From assembly GCF_003287975.1 (NCBI RefSeq), contig NZ_QMKQ01000005.1, positions 122,109 to 186,108 on the forward strand: DNA of 64,000 bases, read 5' to 3'. This document shows positions 43,808 to 52,997 of the stretch, in pieces (the first letter of the stretch is position 1; each line of letters starts with the position of its first letter). The notes beneath the pieces were generated by a model. The model saw only the letters and a program-made list of their open reading frames with translations, ran no database searches and was not told the DNA's origin. The stretch comes from Arthrobacter sp. AQ5-05. GTDB lineage: Bacteria; Actinomycetota; Actinomycetes; Actinomycetales; Micrococcaceae. The position numbers were made by a program, and so were the translations under genes.

Positions 43808-43845
43808 AGGTGTGCCGCATCCCGCTTCCGGGGTGCGGCACACCT
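43808..43845 (+). terminator. Terminator of the ABC ATPase gene
   Basis: AGGTGTGCCGCA (43808-43819) and TGCGGCACACCT (43834-43845) form a perfect 12-base stem, 15 bases after the stop. Confidence 0.8.
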
Positions 43846-43887
43846 GTTCCGAAGCACAATTCAACTATTTCAGGAGCGGTATCCGAC

Positions 43888-44691
43888 GTGGACTTGTGGC
43901 GCGACATCATCATCTTCTTCGCGGGCCTTTGGGCCGGGACCATCAACACCATCGTCGGTTCCGGAACCCTGGTCACCTTCCCGGTGCTGGTGGCACTGGG
44001 ATTTGCCCCGGTCAACGCGGTGGTCTCCAACGCCATGGGCCTGGTCGCCGGCGGGTTCTCCGGAGCCTGGGGCTACCGGCGGGAGGCCGCAAGCGTCTGG
44101 CGGACGATGCTCAAGCTGGTCCCGGTCTCCCTGGTCGGCGGGCTGATCGGCGCCTGGCTGCTGCTGCACCTCCCCGACACCGTGTTCGGCTATGTCGCCC
44201 CGGTGCTGATCGTGCTGGCACTGCTGCTGGTGGTCTTCCAGCCCAGGCTCTCGGCCTGGGCCAAGTCGCGGCAGGCCGCCAGCGTCGGGATCAACCCGGC
44301 CGAAGCCGACAAGTCCCACGTGGGCGTCCTGCTCTACGTGCTGGTCTTCCTCATCGGCATCTACGGCGGCTACTTCACCGCCGCCCAGGGCATCTTGCTG
44401 ATGTCCGTGTTCGGGATCTTCCTGCATGCCTCGCTGCAGCAGTCCAACGCCATCAAGGTGGTGCTGTCCCTGGTGGTGAACCTGGTTGCGGCGATCTCCT
44501 ACCTGGTTTTCGCCCCCGAACGCATCCACTGGCCGGTGGTGCTGCTGATCGCCGTGGGCTCGCTCATCGGCGGGTTCATCGGCGCAAAGGTCGGGCGCAG
44601 GCTCTCCCCGGGCTGGCTGCGCGCCGTCATCGTGATGCTGGGACTGGTTGCATTGGCCAACATGCTCGCCAAGCTCTTCATGGGTTCCTGA
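43888..44691 (+). CDS. TSUP (TauE/SafE) family sulfite/anion permease
   Basis: A 267-residue protein with about eight membrane helices. The family duplicates the motif AGLWAGTINTIVGSGTLVTFPVL (N-half) and IGIYGGYFTAAQGILLMSVFG (C-half); VNAVVSNAMGLVAGGFSGAWGY and GGFIGAKVGRRL are also typical. It exports or imports sulfite, organosulfonates or similar anions. GTG start with AGGAG 13 bases upstream, slightly far. The stop overlaps the start of the SpoU gene (TGATG). Confidence 0.9.
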   Translation: MDLWRDIIIFFAGLWAGTINTIVGSGTLVTFPVLVALGFAPVNAVVSNAMGLVAGGFSGAWGYRREAASVWRTMLKLVPVSLVGGLIGAWLLLHLPDTVFGYVAPVLIVLALLLVVFQPRLSAWAKSRQAASVGINPAEADKSHVGVLLYVLVFLIGIYGGYFTAAQGILLMSVFGIFLHASLQQSNAIKVVLSLVVNLVAAISYLVFAPERIHWPVVLLIAVGSLIGGFIGAKVGRRLSPGWLRAVIVMLGLVALANMLAKLFMGS

Positions 44692-45563
44692 TGCCCCCGG
44701 GAATCGAGGCCGAGGCGGCCGTCCGCGCGGCCGCGGGCCCCGGCCTGGGGGAGCGGCTGGTGTTCCTGCGCACGGCCCAGGACCCGCGGATCGCCGACTT
44801 CGCGGCGCTCTCCGACGCGGCACTGCGCCAGCAGTCGGACCCGGCCAGCGGGCGCTACATTGCCGAGGGCGCCAAGGTCATCGGCCGTGCCCTGGCCGCC
44901 GGGCACCGCCCGCGTTCCTTCTTCATGGCGCCCAAGCGCCTGGCCGGGCTCGCCGACGTGCTGGAGGCGCACCCGGACGTGCCGGTCTTCGTGGGGCCCG
45001 ACGAGGTCCTTGAGGCGGTCACCGGGTTCCACCTGCACCGCGGCGCCCTGGCATCGATGCACCGGCCCGCTCCACCGGAGCTTGCCGACGTCCTGCGCAC
45101 GGCAAGCCGGGTTGCGGTGCTGGAGGACATGGTCGACCACACCAACCTGGGCGCGATCTTCCGCTCCGCCGCAGCCCTGGGCATCGATGCGGTGCTGCTG
45201 ACCCCGCGCAGCGCCGACCCGCTGTACCGCCGGGCCGTGCGGGTGTCCATGGGCGCGGTGTTCCAGGTTCCGTGGGTGCGCCTGGAATCCTGGCCCGGGG
45301 ACATGCCGGCGCTTTCGGCGGCCGGATTCCAGGTCGCGGCGATGGAGTTGACCGAACGCGCCGAGCACATCGACGCCGTGGCCGCGCTGGACATCGAACG
45401 CCTGGTGCTGGTGTTGGGCACCGAGGGCGCCGGGGTCAGCGACGTGGTGCTGGAGGCAGCGGACCGGCACGTAATGATCCCCATGCGACCGGGCACCGAT
45501 TCGCTCAACGTGGCGGCCGCCGCCGCCGTTGCATTCTGGGAACTGCGCCGCCGCACCCCCTGA
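44691..45563 (+). CDS. SpoU/TrmH-family RNA 2'-O-ribose methyltransferase
   Basis: A 290-residue SPOUT enzyme. The N-terminal substrate-binding part (AEGAKVIGRALAAGHRPRSFFM) precedes the knotted domain with motif 1 LEDMVDHTNLGAIFRSAAALG, motif 2 LVLGTEGAGVSD and motif 3 IPMRPGTDSLNVAAAAAVAFWEL. It methylates a ribose in tRNA or 23S rRNA with SAM; target not deducible. ATG overlaps the upstream stop by one base (TGATG), so translational coupling with the TSUP gene is likely. Confidence 0.93.
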   Translation: MPPGIEAEAAVRAAAGPGLGERLVFLRTAQDPRIADFAALSDAALRQQSDPASGRYIAEGAKVIGRALAAGHRPRSFFMAPKRLAGLADVLEAHPDVPVFVGPDEVLEAVTGFHLHRGALASMHRPAPPELADVLRTASRVAVLEDMVDHTNLGAIFRSAAALGIDAVLLTPRSADPLYRRAVRVSMGAVFQVPWVRLESWPGDMPALSAAGFQVAAMELTERAEHIDAVAALDIERLVLVLGTEGAGVSDVVLEAADRHVMIPMRPGTDSLNVAAAAAVAFWELRRRTP

Positions 45564-45723
45564 ACCCGGGGCTGGCGTGCCTGGAACCGTCGTGCGGGCG
45601 CGCGCGAATTGCAGAATCCTTGGGGTGTCCGGCTACACTGGAACGTCGGCTTCGTGATCCCGCAAGCCGGTTTTGCACATTTGGTCGCTGGCAAAATCCA
45701 GTGACGTGAACAAAGGTTTTTCC

Positions 45724-45981
45724 ATGAAGGCTGATATCCACCCGCAGTACAACACGATCGTGTTCAACGACCTCGCTTCCGGCGAGAAGTTCCTGACGCG
45801 CTCGACCGCGAAGAGCAAGAAGACCATCGAGTGGGAAGACGGCAACACCTACCCGGTCATCGACGTCGAAATCTCGGCTGCCTCGCACCCGTTCTACACC
45901 GGCAAGCAGCGCATCATGGACTCGGCCGGCCGCGTCGAGCGCTTCAACGCACGCTTCAAGGGCTTCGGCGGCAAGAAGTAA
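45724..45981 (+). CDS. rpmE2: Ribosomal protein bL31, type B (cysteine-free)
   Basis: An 85-residue ribosomal protein: [54 protein letters not shown] and [10 protein letters not shown]. The CxxC zinc motif of type A L31 is absent, so this is the zinc-independent form, which many actinobacteria induce under zinc starvation. I do not see a clear Zur box upstream; a TACACT -10 lies at 45634-45639 with TTGCAG 19 bases before. Terminator follows. Confidence 0.96.
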   Translation: MKADIHPQYNTIVFNDLASGEKFLTRSTAKSKKTIEWEDGNTYPVIDVEISAASHPFYTGKQRIMDSAGRVERFNARFKGFGGKK

Positions 45982-46004
45982 TTCTTCCCCCGCAACGCCT
46001 GCAC

Positions 46005-46033
46005 ACGGGACCTTCCTTTCGGGAAGGTCCCGT
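46005..46033 (+). terminator. Terminator of rpmE2
   Basis: ACGGGACCTTCC (46005-46016) and GGAAGGTCCCGT (46022-46033), a perfect 12-base stem with 5-base loop, followed by TGCTGTTT. Confidence 0.85.
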
Positions 46034-46101
46034 TGCTGTTTAACCCGCCGCACCCCGCATCGGGAACAGGGGCCGCTTGGCGGGGCGCGGGGCACGGTGG
46101 A

Positions 46102-46107
46102 TAGGAT
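46102..46107 (+). promoter_or_regulatory. -10 box of the lipoate ligase gene, leaderless type
   Basis: TAGGAT ends 7 bases before ATG 46115. An in-frame ATG lies inside the box itself (46106), which cannot be the start if this promoter is used, supporting 46115. Confidence 0.45.
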
Positions 46108-46114
46108 GGAGTCC

Positions 46115-47182
46115 ATGACACAGGGCTATACGCATCATGGTGAATACAAGGTGGTCGGCGGCAAGCTGGTGGTCATCGACCTGCTGGTGGCGGACGGGAA
46201 GATTGCCGTCTCCTCGTTGAACGGGGACTTCTTCCTGGAGCCCGACGAGGCATTGGCCGACCTGAACGAGGCCCTGGTCGGCCTGCCGGAAAACGTCGAA
46301 CACCAGGCGGTCCGCGATGCCGTGGCCGCGGGGCTGCGCGGGGGAGCGGTGATGTTCGGTTTCGACGCCGACGCCGTGGCCCGGGTGGTGCGCCGCGCCC
46401 TGGGCCATGCCACGTCCTGGACCGACCACCGCTGGGAAGTCATCGGACCGCAGACGATGCCGATCATCGAGAACGTGGCCCTCGACGAGGTCATCGCCCG
46501 CCAGGTCGCCTCCGGGGAACGCGGCCCGAGCCTGCGCATCTGGGACTGGAACGACTCGGGCGTGGTGATCGGCTCCTTCCAGTCGGTCCGCAACGAGGTC
46601 GATGCGCAGGCCGCGGCCGAGCACGGCATCCAGGTCATCCGTCGGATCAGCGGGGGAGGTGCGATGTTCATGGAAGCGGGAAACTGCATCACGTACTCGC
46701 TCTACCTGCCCTCGTCCCTGGTCGACGGGATGAGCTTCGCGGATTCCTACCCGTTCCTGGACGCCTGGGTCATGGAGGCACTGGCCTCGGTGGGCGTGAA
46801 GGCGCACTACAAGCCGCTGAACGACATTGCCACGGACGCCGGGAAGATCGGCGGGGCCGCGCAGAAGCGCCTGGCTGGCGGCGTGGTGCTGCACCACGTG
46901 ACCATGAGCTACGACATCGACGCGGACAAGATGCTGCAGGTGCTGCGCATCGGCCGGGAAAAAATCTCAGACAAGGGCATTGCCTCCGCGGTCAAGCGCG
47001 TGGATCCGCTCAAGAGCCAGTCGCAGCTCAGCCGCGCGGACATCGTCTCGACCATGATCGACACCTTCACCCGCCGCTACGGCGCGTCCACCGGGGCGAT
47101 CGATGCGGCCACGCGGGAAGCCGCCCGGGCGCTGGCCGCCTCGAAGTTCGCCACCGACGCCTGGACCGCGCGGGTCCCGTAA
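46115..47182 (+). CDS. Lipoate-protein ligase A, with N-terminal LplB-like accessory domain
   Basis: A 355-residue protein. Residues 1 to about 95 (YKVVGGKLVVIDLLVADGKIAVSSLNGDFFLEPDEAL) match the small accessory domain that is C-terminal in E. coli LplA and separate (LplB) in some archaea. Residues from about 110 are the catalytic BPL/LplA fold: RRISGGGAMFMEAGNCITYS, YKPLNDIATDAGKIGGAAQKR (ATP/lipoyl-AMP lysine) and VVLHHVTMSYDID. It attaches scavenged lipoate to 2-oxoacid dehydrogenases and GcvH. The start is 46115 on promoter geometry, though in-frame ATGs at 46097 and 46106 exist. Confidence 0.88.
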   Translation: MTQGYTHHGEYKVVGGKLVVIDLLVADGKIAVSSLNGDFFLEPDEALADLNEALVGLPENVEHQAVRDAVAAGLRGGAVMFGFDADAVARVVRRALGHATSWTDHRWEVIGPQTMPIIENVALDEVIARQVASGERGPSLRIWDWNDSGVVIGSFQSVRNEVDAQAAAEHGIQVIRRISGGGAMFMEAGNCITYSLYLPSSLVDGMSFADSYPFLDAWVMEALASVGVKAHYKPLNDIATDAGKIGGAAQKRLAGGVVLHHVTMSYDIDADKMLQVLRIGREKISDKGIASAVKRVDPLKSQSQLSRADIVSTMIDTFTRRYGASTGAIDAATREAARALAASKFATDAWTARVP

Positions 47183-47220
47183 CGGCCCGGACCTGCTGCG
47201 GCGTCGCCAGTGGGGGCGGA

Positions 47221-48030
47221 CTAAAGACGTGCCAGCCACGTCCGGGCAAAGCCGTACAAGCCATAGGCGATGATTCCGGCGCCGACAAGGATCAGCAGCG
47301 CTTCGCCAAAGGGCAGGGCATTGAGCGACTTCAGGGCGCCGTCAAGCCCGCTGGCATCGTGTGGCTTCACCGTGACTGCGGCGACGATGAACAGGACCCC
47401 CACCGCGATGACGGCGATGCCCTTGGCAACATACCCGGTCATGGCCAGGAACATGACCGCCTTCTGCGCGCCGCCGGCGGGAAGCTTGATGTCGTCAAGG
47501 AACTTTTGCCGCAGTCCCTTGTAGACGAAGTAGGCACCGACCATCGTCGTGGCGACCCCCACGGCGATGAGGATCGCCTGGCCACCGGGAAGCGAGAGCA
47601 GGGTTCCGCTGGCCCGTCGCGAGCCTGAGGCGGAGCTGGCCGAGCGGTGGAGGGCGATCAAGAGGGCGGTCCAGCCCAGCGCCAGGTACGCCGCCGCCTT
47701 GCCCAGCGACACCAGGCTGCGGGCCCAGCGTTTTTTCGACGAAGAACCGATTCCGAGTCCCGCCTGCAGCAGCAGCCACAACCCCAGGGCGGCAAATCCG
47801 AGAACGGCGATCCACACCGCGACCCTGCCGCCCGGCAGCTTGACCAGCTGGGCGAAGGCGCCGGACTGGTCGGTTTCCCCGCCATGGTGCAGCGCAATGC
47901 GAATGGCGATGTATCCAATCAGCAGGTGCATGAGGCCACTGGCGGCATACCCGATGCGGGCGATCCTGGAAAGCGCGGCACTGTTTCGCACCTGGTTGAC
48001 GGTTTGGCGGGCTTCCTGTCCTGCATTCAT
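47221..48030 (-). CDS. DUF1206 membrane protein
   Basis: A 269-residue protein with three internal repeats, each a pair of membrane helices beginning RIARIGYAASGLMHLLIGYIAIR, RSLVSLGKAAAYLALGWTALLI and AVMFLAMTGYVAKGIAVIAVG. This is the triplicated DUF1206 layout. Function unknown. Its ATG overlaps the stop of the upstream PAP2 gene in ATGA, so the two form a coupled operon. Confidence 0.88.
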   Translation of the reverse strand: MNAGQEARQTVNQVRNSAALSRIARIGYAASGLMHLLIGYIAIRIALHHGGETDQSGAFAQLVKLPGGRVAVWIAVLGFAALGLWLLLQAGLGIGSSSKKRWARSLVSLGKAAAYLALGWTALLIALHRSASSASGSRRASGTLLSLPGGQAILIAVGVATTMVGAYFVYKGLRQKFLDDIKLPAGGAQKAVMFLAMTGYVAKGIAVIAVGVLFIVAAVTVKPHDASGLDGALKSLNALPFGEALLILVGAGIIAYGLYGFARTWLARL

Positions 48031-48851
48031 GTGCCATCGACCTGCTTCCGGGAGTGGGTTCCGCGAACTTGTTCGCCCGGGATCCCCACGGTCCTCGCCG
48101 TGTCCACCGCAATGACTGCCCCGAGCATCACCAGGGCGATGCCGATGGATGCGGCGGTGTCACTGATCCAGTGGTAACCGAGGTAGATCCGGCTTGCCAC
48201 CTGGGCCAGGGTTCCCGCGATGGCCACGGCGAAAAGCAACAGCGTCACAAGAAGCCTGCGCTGCCGGCTGGCGATGAGATAGGCAAGGACCAGCAGGAAG
48301 TCGGCCGCCCCGACGACGTGTCCCGAGGGGAAGGAGTACGAGGTGTCCGCTTGCAAGAGCATGAGGCCGACCGGCGGCCGCGGATGCCGCACCACCGGGA
48401 GCAACGTCACTGCGATCACCATCCCGACGGACATGGCCGCGGCAAGCACCAGTGGCCGCCACGCATTTTTTGCCAGGATGAGCCAGGTGGCAACGACAAT
48501 GAAGACGATGATCGGCATGGCCACGGGCCCGAAGACAATTGTCAGGAAGATCATGAAGCCGGTAGTCGAGGGCTGGCGCCGGGCCATGAACCACTCGTTG
48601 ACGGGTTGGTCGAAATGCTGGAACCCGGTATGGCCCAGGACCCCGAATAGCATCACAAAAAACACGATGAGGCCCGTGCCCGCCAGGACGCCCGAGGTGG
48701 TGTAGAGCCGGCGTCTGGTGGCTGCGGGCATATAACGCTCTTCGACCACGAACTTCTGTCGCCATCCTGATCGCTGCCGGGCATCGTGGGGTGCAGGTGA
48801 TCTGCCGGTTGTCTTGTCGTTGCCCAAGGGGTCCTCCATCCTCTGGTGCAT
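48027..48851 (-). CDS. PAP2-superfamily membrane phosphatase
   Basis: A 274-residue membrane protein with about six helices. The phosphatase signature is present: KNAWRPLV...VVRHPRPP (degenerate KxxxxxxRP), YSFPSGHVVGAADF (PSGH) and SRIYLGYHWISDTAASIG (SRxxxxxHxxxD). It probably dephosphorylates a polyprenyl- or phosphatidyl-pyrophosphate at the outer membrane face. The start is ATG 48851 or ATG 48839; neither has a strong ribosome site. It couples to DUF1206 downstream. Confidence 0.88.
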   Translation of the reverse strand: MHQRMEDPLGNDKTTGRSPAPHDARQRSGWRQKFVVEERYMPAATRRRLYTTSGVLAGTGLIVFFVMLFGVLGHTGFQHFDQPVNEWFMARRQPSTTGFMIFLTIVFGPVAMPIIVFIVVATWLILAKNAWRPLVLAAAMSVGMVIAVTLLPVVRHPRPPVGLMLLQADTSYSFPSGHVVGAADFLLVLAYLIASRQRRLLVTLLLFAVAIAGTLAQVASRIYLGYHWISDTAASIGIALVMLGAVIAVDTARTVGIPGEQVRGTHSRKQVDGT

Positions 48852-49186
48852 GGCACTTTCACGGCGTTTGGTGGCTTGCGGCAAGTATGCCCCGAACTGG
48901 TTTCCACGGGAAGTGCCTGCAGGACCCGGCGGCCAGGCGCAAGGTGGCCGATGCGGCGCCGGCCGGCACGCGCGCCTTGGCGCGCGGGGACTGGTGCGGC
49001 GGGCGATGCGGTTTCGGCGCCGGAGAGCCTCGGGCGGGCCGGAGGGCGGGATCCGCGCCCGCCGCCGCGTTGCGTTCGCCACTGGCGGGATTCCGGGCCG
49101 GGCCTGCGGCACTGCGCGGTCCAGGGGCCCGTTGGCTGCGGAATCCGTGAATCGGCATCGCCAGGCGGTACCACGGCCCCGAATGG

Positions 49187-49229
49187 CCGGTGTGCGACAA
49201 GGCCGCCGGGCGGGGTTGTCGCACACCGG
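49187..49229. repeat. 14-base perfect inverted repeat
   Basis: CCGGTGTGCGACAA (49187-49200) and TTGTCGCACACCGG (49216-49229) with a 15-base GC-rich spacer. It stands 43 bases from a second hairpin, in the gap between the PAP2 and mtnN genes. Confidence 0.65.
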
Positions 49230-49271
49230 GAAGGTAGCCGCACCCGAACGTGGCACCAGGATGCCCGCGGA

Positions 49272-49316
49272 CGGTGCGTCAACCGGGCGGTGGGGGCACG
49301 CCCTGTTGACGCACCG
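49272..49316 (-). terminator. Hairpin downstream of mtnN
   Basis: CGGTGCGTCAAC (49272-49283) and GTTGACGCACCG (49305-49316), a perfect 12-base stem with a 21-base loop, 5 bases after the mtnN stop on the reverse strand. Confidence 0.65.
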
Positions 49317-49321
49317 CGGTG

Positions 49322-50092
49322 TCAGGCGAAGGCCGGCTTGTTCCCGTGCCGAGGAGCTCCTGCGGCAACCCACGAGCCGACCACGGCCGCGGCGACTTCG
49401 GCGGATCGGTCGGCCGCGTCATCGACGTGGGTCAGGAAGTCCGCGTCGGAGGCGGGCCCGCACAGATCGGAGATCCCGCGGATCGCCAGGAACGGGGCGC
49501 CGAACGAGGCGCAGGTCTGGGCGATCGCCGAGGATTCCATGTCGGTGGCCAGTACGCCGGCGAACTGCTCCTTGATGACGACGGAGCGTTCGTGGCCGAC
49601 GAAGGAGTAGCTGGAGACCAGCAGCCCGTGGTGCACGGTCTCCACGATGCCGTGCCCGGGGGTGCCGATGTCGCTGGCCTCGAGCAGGGCCGCCGGCACC
49701 GGATAGGAGGCGGGCATGCCCGGCACCTGACCCAGCTCGTAGCCGAAGGCGCGCGCGTCGGCATCGGCGTTGATGACCACCGAGCCCACGACGACGTCTC
49801 CCACCCGCACGGATTCACCCAGTCCGCCGGCGCTGCCGGCACTGATGACCAGCGGCGCCGGGGCCCCGGGGGCTTGCCGGCCTGCGCGCAGCAGGGCCGC
49901 GGTGGCGGCGCCGGTGGCGTTGACCAGGCCGATGCCGCCGCGGACGAAGAGAACGTTGAGCCCGTCAAGGGTGCCGGTGCGCTGGATCGAGTTGCCGATG
50001 CGCACTTCGTCGCCCACCGCGGAGGCACGCTCGAGGAACGGGAGGGTTTCCTCCTCCATGGCGGTGATGACCATTACGTCGATCGGGCTCAC
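49322..50092 (-). CDS. mtnN: 5'-methylthioadenosine/S-adenosylhomocysteine nucleosidase family protein
   Basis: A 256-residue nucleoside phosphorylase-fold enzyme. [18 protein letters not shown] (catalytic Glu), [55 protein letters not shown] (Met/Glu substrate and catalytic Asp) are clear. It hydrolyses SAH to adenine and S-ribosylhomocysteine, the LuxS substrate. The start GTG 50092 overlaps the upstream luxS stop in GTGA. Together with luxS it completes the two-step SAH recycling route and yields AI-2 precursor. Confidence 0.92.
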   Translation of the reverse strand: MSPIDVMVITAMEEETLPFLERASAVGDEVRIGNSIQRTGTLDGLNVLFVRGGIGLVNATGAATAALLRAGRQAPGAPAPLVISAGSAGGLGESVRVGDVVVGSVVINADADARAFGYELGQVPGMPASYPVPAALLEASDIGTPGHGIVETVHHGLLVSSYSFVGHERSVVIKEQFAGVLATDMESSAIAQTCASFGAPFLAIRGISDLCGPASDADFLTHVDDAADRSAEVAAAVVGSWVAAGAPRHGNKPAFA

Positions 50093-50556
50093 GCGGTGAC
50101 CTGTTCCCAGACTCCACGCTGGGCCAGGAAGGTGCGCGCGGCGTCCTGGGCATCGGCGAGCGAGTGGTTTGCGCCCCAGCCGCACTGGATCTCGTTGGCC
50201 GCCGGGACCTCGGTGGCCTTGAGCACGTCGGTGAGGGTGGCCTCGATGAGGTTCGCGGTTCCCGGGACATCGGGTTCGCCCTGCAGGATCAGGTAGTAGC
50301 CGGTCTGGCAGCCCATGGGGGAGAAGTCGATGACGGAGGCGGAGTGGTTGCGGGAGGACTCGGCGAACAGGTGCTCGAGGGAGTGGATTGCCTTCATGTC
50401 CAGGTGGGCGACATTCGGCTGGGTGAATCGCACGTCATATTTGGTAATGACGTCGCCCTGCGGGAGCACCTTGCGGTCCGCGACGCGCACATAGGGTGCC
50501 GCTACCGTGCGGTGGTCGAGGTTGAAGGACTCAACGTTCATGCGTTCAGGGTTCAT
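50089..50556 (-). CDS. luxS: S-ribosylhomocysteine lyase
   Basis: A 155-residue metalloenzyme. [18 protein letters not shown] at the N-terminus, zinc/iron ligands in HSLEHLFAE (HxxEH) and [11 protein letters not shown] (Cys), and the catalytic Cys of MGCQTGYYL are all present. It cleaves S-ribosylhomocysteine to homocysteine and DPD, the AI-2 precursor. AGGAAAG precedes the ATG. It is the first gene of the luxS-mtnN operon. The role here is methyl-cycle detoxification for sure; AI-2 signalling is not implied by the gene alone. Confidence 0.96.
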   Translation of the reverse strand: MNPERMNVESFNLDHRTVAAPYVRVADRKVLPQGDVITKYDVRFTQPNVAHLDMKAIHSLEHLFAESSRNHSASVIDFSPMGCQTGYYLILQGEPDVPGTANLIEATLTDVLKATEVPAANEIQCGWGANHSLADAQDAARTFLAQRGVWEQVTA

Positions 50557-50706
50557 GGTTGCGCTTTCCTGCCGGTGTTTTGGGCTCGGGCCGGCTCGGG
50601 GCCCGGTTCTTCCACCACCAATTCTATCGGGCGCGCGCGGATCGGCCATGGCCGGGCCACGGGGCCACGGGGCCCGTGGTCCGGCGCGCGGCGTGCGGCC
50701 GGGAAC

Positions 50707-50739
50707 ATGGCATGGTTCGAAACAGCCGAACCATGCCAT
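50707..50739 (-). terminator. Hairpin between aldehyde dehydrogenase and luxS
   Basis: ATGGCATGGTTC (50707-50718) and GAACCATGCCAT (50728-50739) form a perfect 12-base stem with a 9-base loop, 29 bases past the aldehyde dehydrogenase stop. There is no T-run. Confidence 0.6.
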
Positions 50740-50767
50740 GCCGCCGGGCCCCGCGGGGAGCTCCGCG

Positions 50768-52141
50768 CTAGCCGCGGAAGGTGACCAGCTTGCGGTTCAC
50801 GAACTCCTCCATGCCGTACTTGCCCAGCTCGCGGCCGACGCCCGAGCGCTTCACCCCGCCGAAGGGCAGCTCGGCGGCGGACCCGCTGGTCTGGTTGATC
50901 GAGACCATGCCGACCTCCAGCTGCCGGGCGATTGAGTGCGCGCGGTCCATGTCCTCGGTCTGGATCGAGGCGCCCAGCCCGTAGGCCGAGCTGTTGGCCA
51001 GGGCGACGGCCTCGGCGTCGCCGGAGACCTTGTAAAGCACCGCGACCGGGCCGAAGAGCTCCTCGGTGTAGGCGCGCATGTCCTCGGTGACATCGGCCAG
51101 CACCGTCGGGGCGAAGTACGATCCGTCCCCCGGAAGGGGGGCGCCGCCGGCGATAACCGTGGCGCCCTTGTCGATGGCGTCTTGCACCTGGGCCGCCAGG
51201 CCGTCGCGGGCCGCGGCGGAGGACAGCGGACCCAGGAAGGTTTCCGGGTGTGCCGGGTTCCCGACCTTGATCCCGGCGACAGCGCCGGTGAAGTCCTTGA
51301 CAAAGTCGTCGTAGACCGAGGCGTCGACGATGATGCGCTTGGCGGCGTTGCAGGCCTGGCCGGTGTTGCCGAAGCGGCCCACCATGGCCTGCTTGGCCGC
51401 ACGCTTCACGTTGGCGTCCTCCAGCACCAGGAACGGATCGGAGCCGCCGAGCTCCAGCACGACCTTCTTCAGGTTCTTCCCGGCGATGGCCGCGACGGCC
51501 GATCCGGCGCGCTCGGAACCGGTGAGCGAGACGCCCTGGATGCGGGGATCGGCGATCACGCCGGCGATCTGGCCGTTGGTGGCAAACACGTTCACGTAGG
51601 CGCCGTCCGGGGCCCCGGCGTCGGTGAAGATCCGTTCCATGGCCAGCGCGGATTCGGGGCACTGCGGGGCGTGCTTGAGCAGGATGGTGTTGCCGTTCAT
51701 CAGGTTCGGCGCCGCGAAGCGGGCGACCTGGTAGTACGGGAAGTTCCACGGCATGATGCCCAGCAGCACGCCCACGCCCTCCTTGCGGATCACCGCGGTG
51801 CCGCCGGAGGCCACCTCCAGCTGCTCGTCTTGAAGGAACTTCTCGCCGTTGGCAGCGTAGTAGCGGTAGATCGAGACAGTGATGTCGATTTCCTTGCCGG
51901 ACTGGAAGATCGGCTTGCCCATTTCGCGGGTGATGATCGCGGCGAGCTCGTCGCGGCGTTCCTCGTAGATATCCGCGACGCGGTTCAGCAGGGCGGCGCG
52001 CACGGCGATCTGCGAGGTGTTCCAGGTGCCGAAGGCGGCATGGGCGCTGGCCACGGCGGACTGGATGGCGGCATCGGTGGCAGTGGGGTAGGTTGCCTCG
52101 ACGATGCCGGTGGCGGGGTTGGTGACAGCGTAGACACTCAT
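50768..52141 (-). CDS. NAD(P)-dependent aldehyde dehydrogenase (succinate-semialdehyde dehydrogenase-like)
   Basis: A 457-residue ALDH. Cofactor and catalytic motifs: [47 protein letters not shown] (Glu base), [16 protein letters not shown] (Cys nucleophile) and [13 protein letters not shown]. The short length and the [18 protein letters not shown] start match the GabD/succinate-semialdehyde group. AAGGAG lies 5 bases before the ATG. Monocistronic by position. Exact aldehyde unproven. Confidence 0.9.
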   Translation of the reverse strand: MSVYAVTNPATGIVEATYPTATDAAIQSAVASAHAAFGTWNTSQIAVRAALLNRVADIYEERRDELAAIITREMGKPIFQSGKEIDITVSIYRYYAANGEKFLQDEQLEVASGGTAVIRKEGVGVLLGIMPWNFPYYQVARFAAPNLMNGNTILLKHAPQCPESALAMERIFTDAGAPDGAYVNVFATNGQIAGVIADPRIQGVSLTGSERAGSAVAAIAGKNLKKVVLELGGSDPFLVLEDANVKRAAKQAMVGRFGNTGQACNAAKRIIVDASVYDDFVKDFTGAVAGIKVGNPAHPETFLGPLSSAAARDGLAAQVQDAIDKGATVIAGGAPLPGDGSYFAPTVLADVTEDMRAYTEELFGPVAVLYKVSGDAEAVALANSSAYGLGASIQTEDMDRAHSIARQLEVGMVSINQTSGSAAELPFGGVKRSGVGRELGKYGMEEFVNRKLVTFRG

Positions 52142-52249
52142 GGGCACTCCTTGGGACGGCAGAACAGGGTTGTCCTGCCACCGTATGCCACGTGTGCGCC
52201 CGATCACCAACCGGCCGAGGACGTGCCGTTTCCGCCGCGGCGCGTCCAC

Positions 52250-52895
52250 GCTGGCTTGCGGGCAGCACGCAGAGTTCGTTGCCCGAGGGATCCCGGTAGG
52301 CCCGCCAGCGGAGCGCTCCCCGGTCCGGATGCGGTTCCCGCCCGCCGCGTGCAACGTTTCCGGCAGCAACCGCCTCGGGGTCCTCGGCGGTTTCCAGGGG
52401 CACCTCCAGGTGCGTCCGGTTCTTCGTATCCGCCTTGGGCGTAGGCTCCCGGCACAGCGCCAGCAGGGGGCCGCGCAGTGGGCGGTGGCGAAGGATCGTG
52501 GGTCATCCTCCGGCGCGATCCACCCGGTCAGCCAGGCCCGGAATCCGGCATCCCCCTGGGGATCGGCGCTGTCCCGGGGAAGGGCGGCGAGGGGCCCGGT
52601 GCCGCGGTATGCGGTTCGGCCCTCCATCACGCAAAATGCGTTGGATTCCGGATCTCCCAGGCACGACCCACGGGACATCGCCCTGCCCGATGTCCAGGTG
52701 CAGCCCCAGCGGATCCCGTGGCGGCTCGGGAACCGGTTGGAAGCACAGATCCAGGGTCGGGCCGCCTGGGACGGACAACCGTGTCCCGAACCCCTCCGGG
52801 GTGTCGGTGAGCTGTTCGCAGCCCAGCAATTCCTGCCAAAACCGACCGAGGCGCTGCGGGTCGACCGCGTCGAAAACGATGTTTTCCCGATGCAT
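52250..52895 (-). pseudogene. Two-module VOC/glyoxalase-like gene, frameshifted
   Basis: From ATG 52895 the reverse strand reads MHRENIVFDAVDPQRLGRFW, ending near LGLHLDIGQG, a normal first VOC module. It continues in a second frame with GDPESNAFCVMEG and GFRAWLTGWIAPEDDPRSF, then in a third frame with LETAEDPEAVAAGNVARGG and WRAYRDPSGNELCVLPA (about 52400-52255). Two frameshifts break the gene, and no proper stop follows. All pieces keep strong family character, so decay looks recent. Confidence 0.75.
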
Positions 52896-52997
52896 GGGGC
52901 CAAGACCACTCCCCGGTGAGGCGGATGTTCGGGCAACCGGCCCGGGGCGGCGCAGTTCCCGGGGCATGGGAGGGCCCCGGCGCCCGGAGTAATTTGA

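Larger units (their letters stand above)
48852..49321. other. Intergenic stretch with three inverted repeats
   Basis: About 470 bases with no convincing gene. It holds CGCGCGCC/GGCGCGCG (a TT-spaced palindrome near 48968), a 14-base repeat CCGGTGTGCGACAA...TTGTCGCACACCGG (49187-49229) and the mtnN terminator hairpin (49272-49316). Reverse-strand promoters for the PAP2 gene should lie at its left end. Confidence 0.5.

Noticed and set aside
45600..45724. Zur operator upstream of rpmE2
   Set aside because: Type B L31 genes are often Zur-controlled, but no TGAAAATGATTTTCA-like palindrome is present in the 120 bases upstream.
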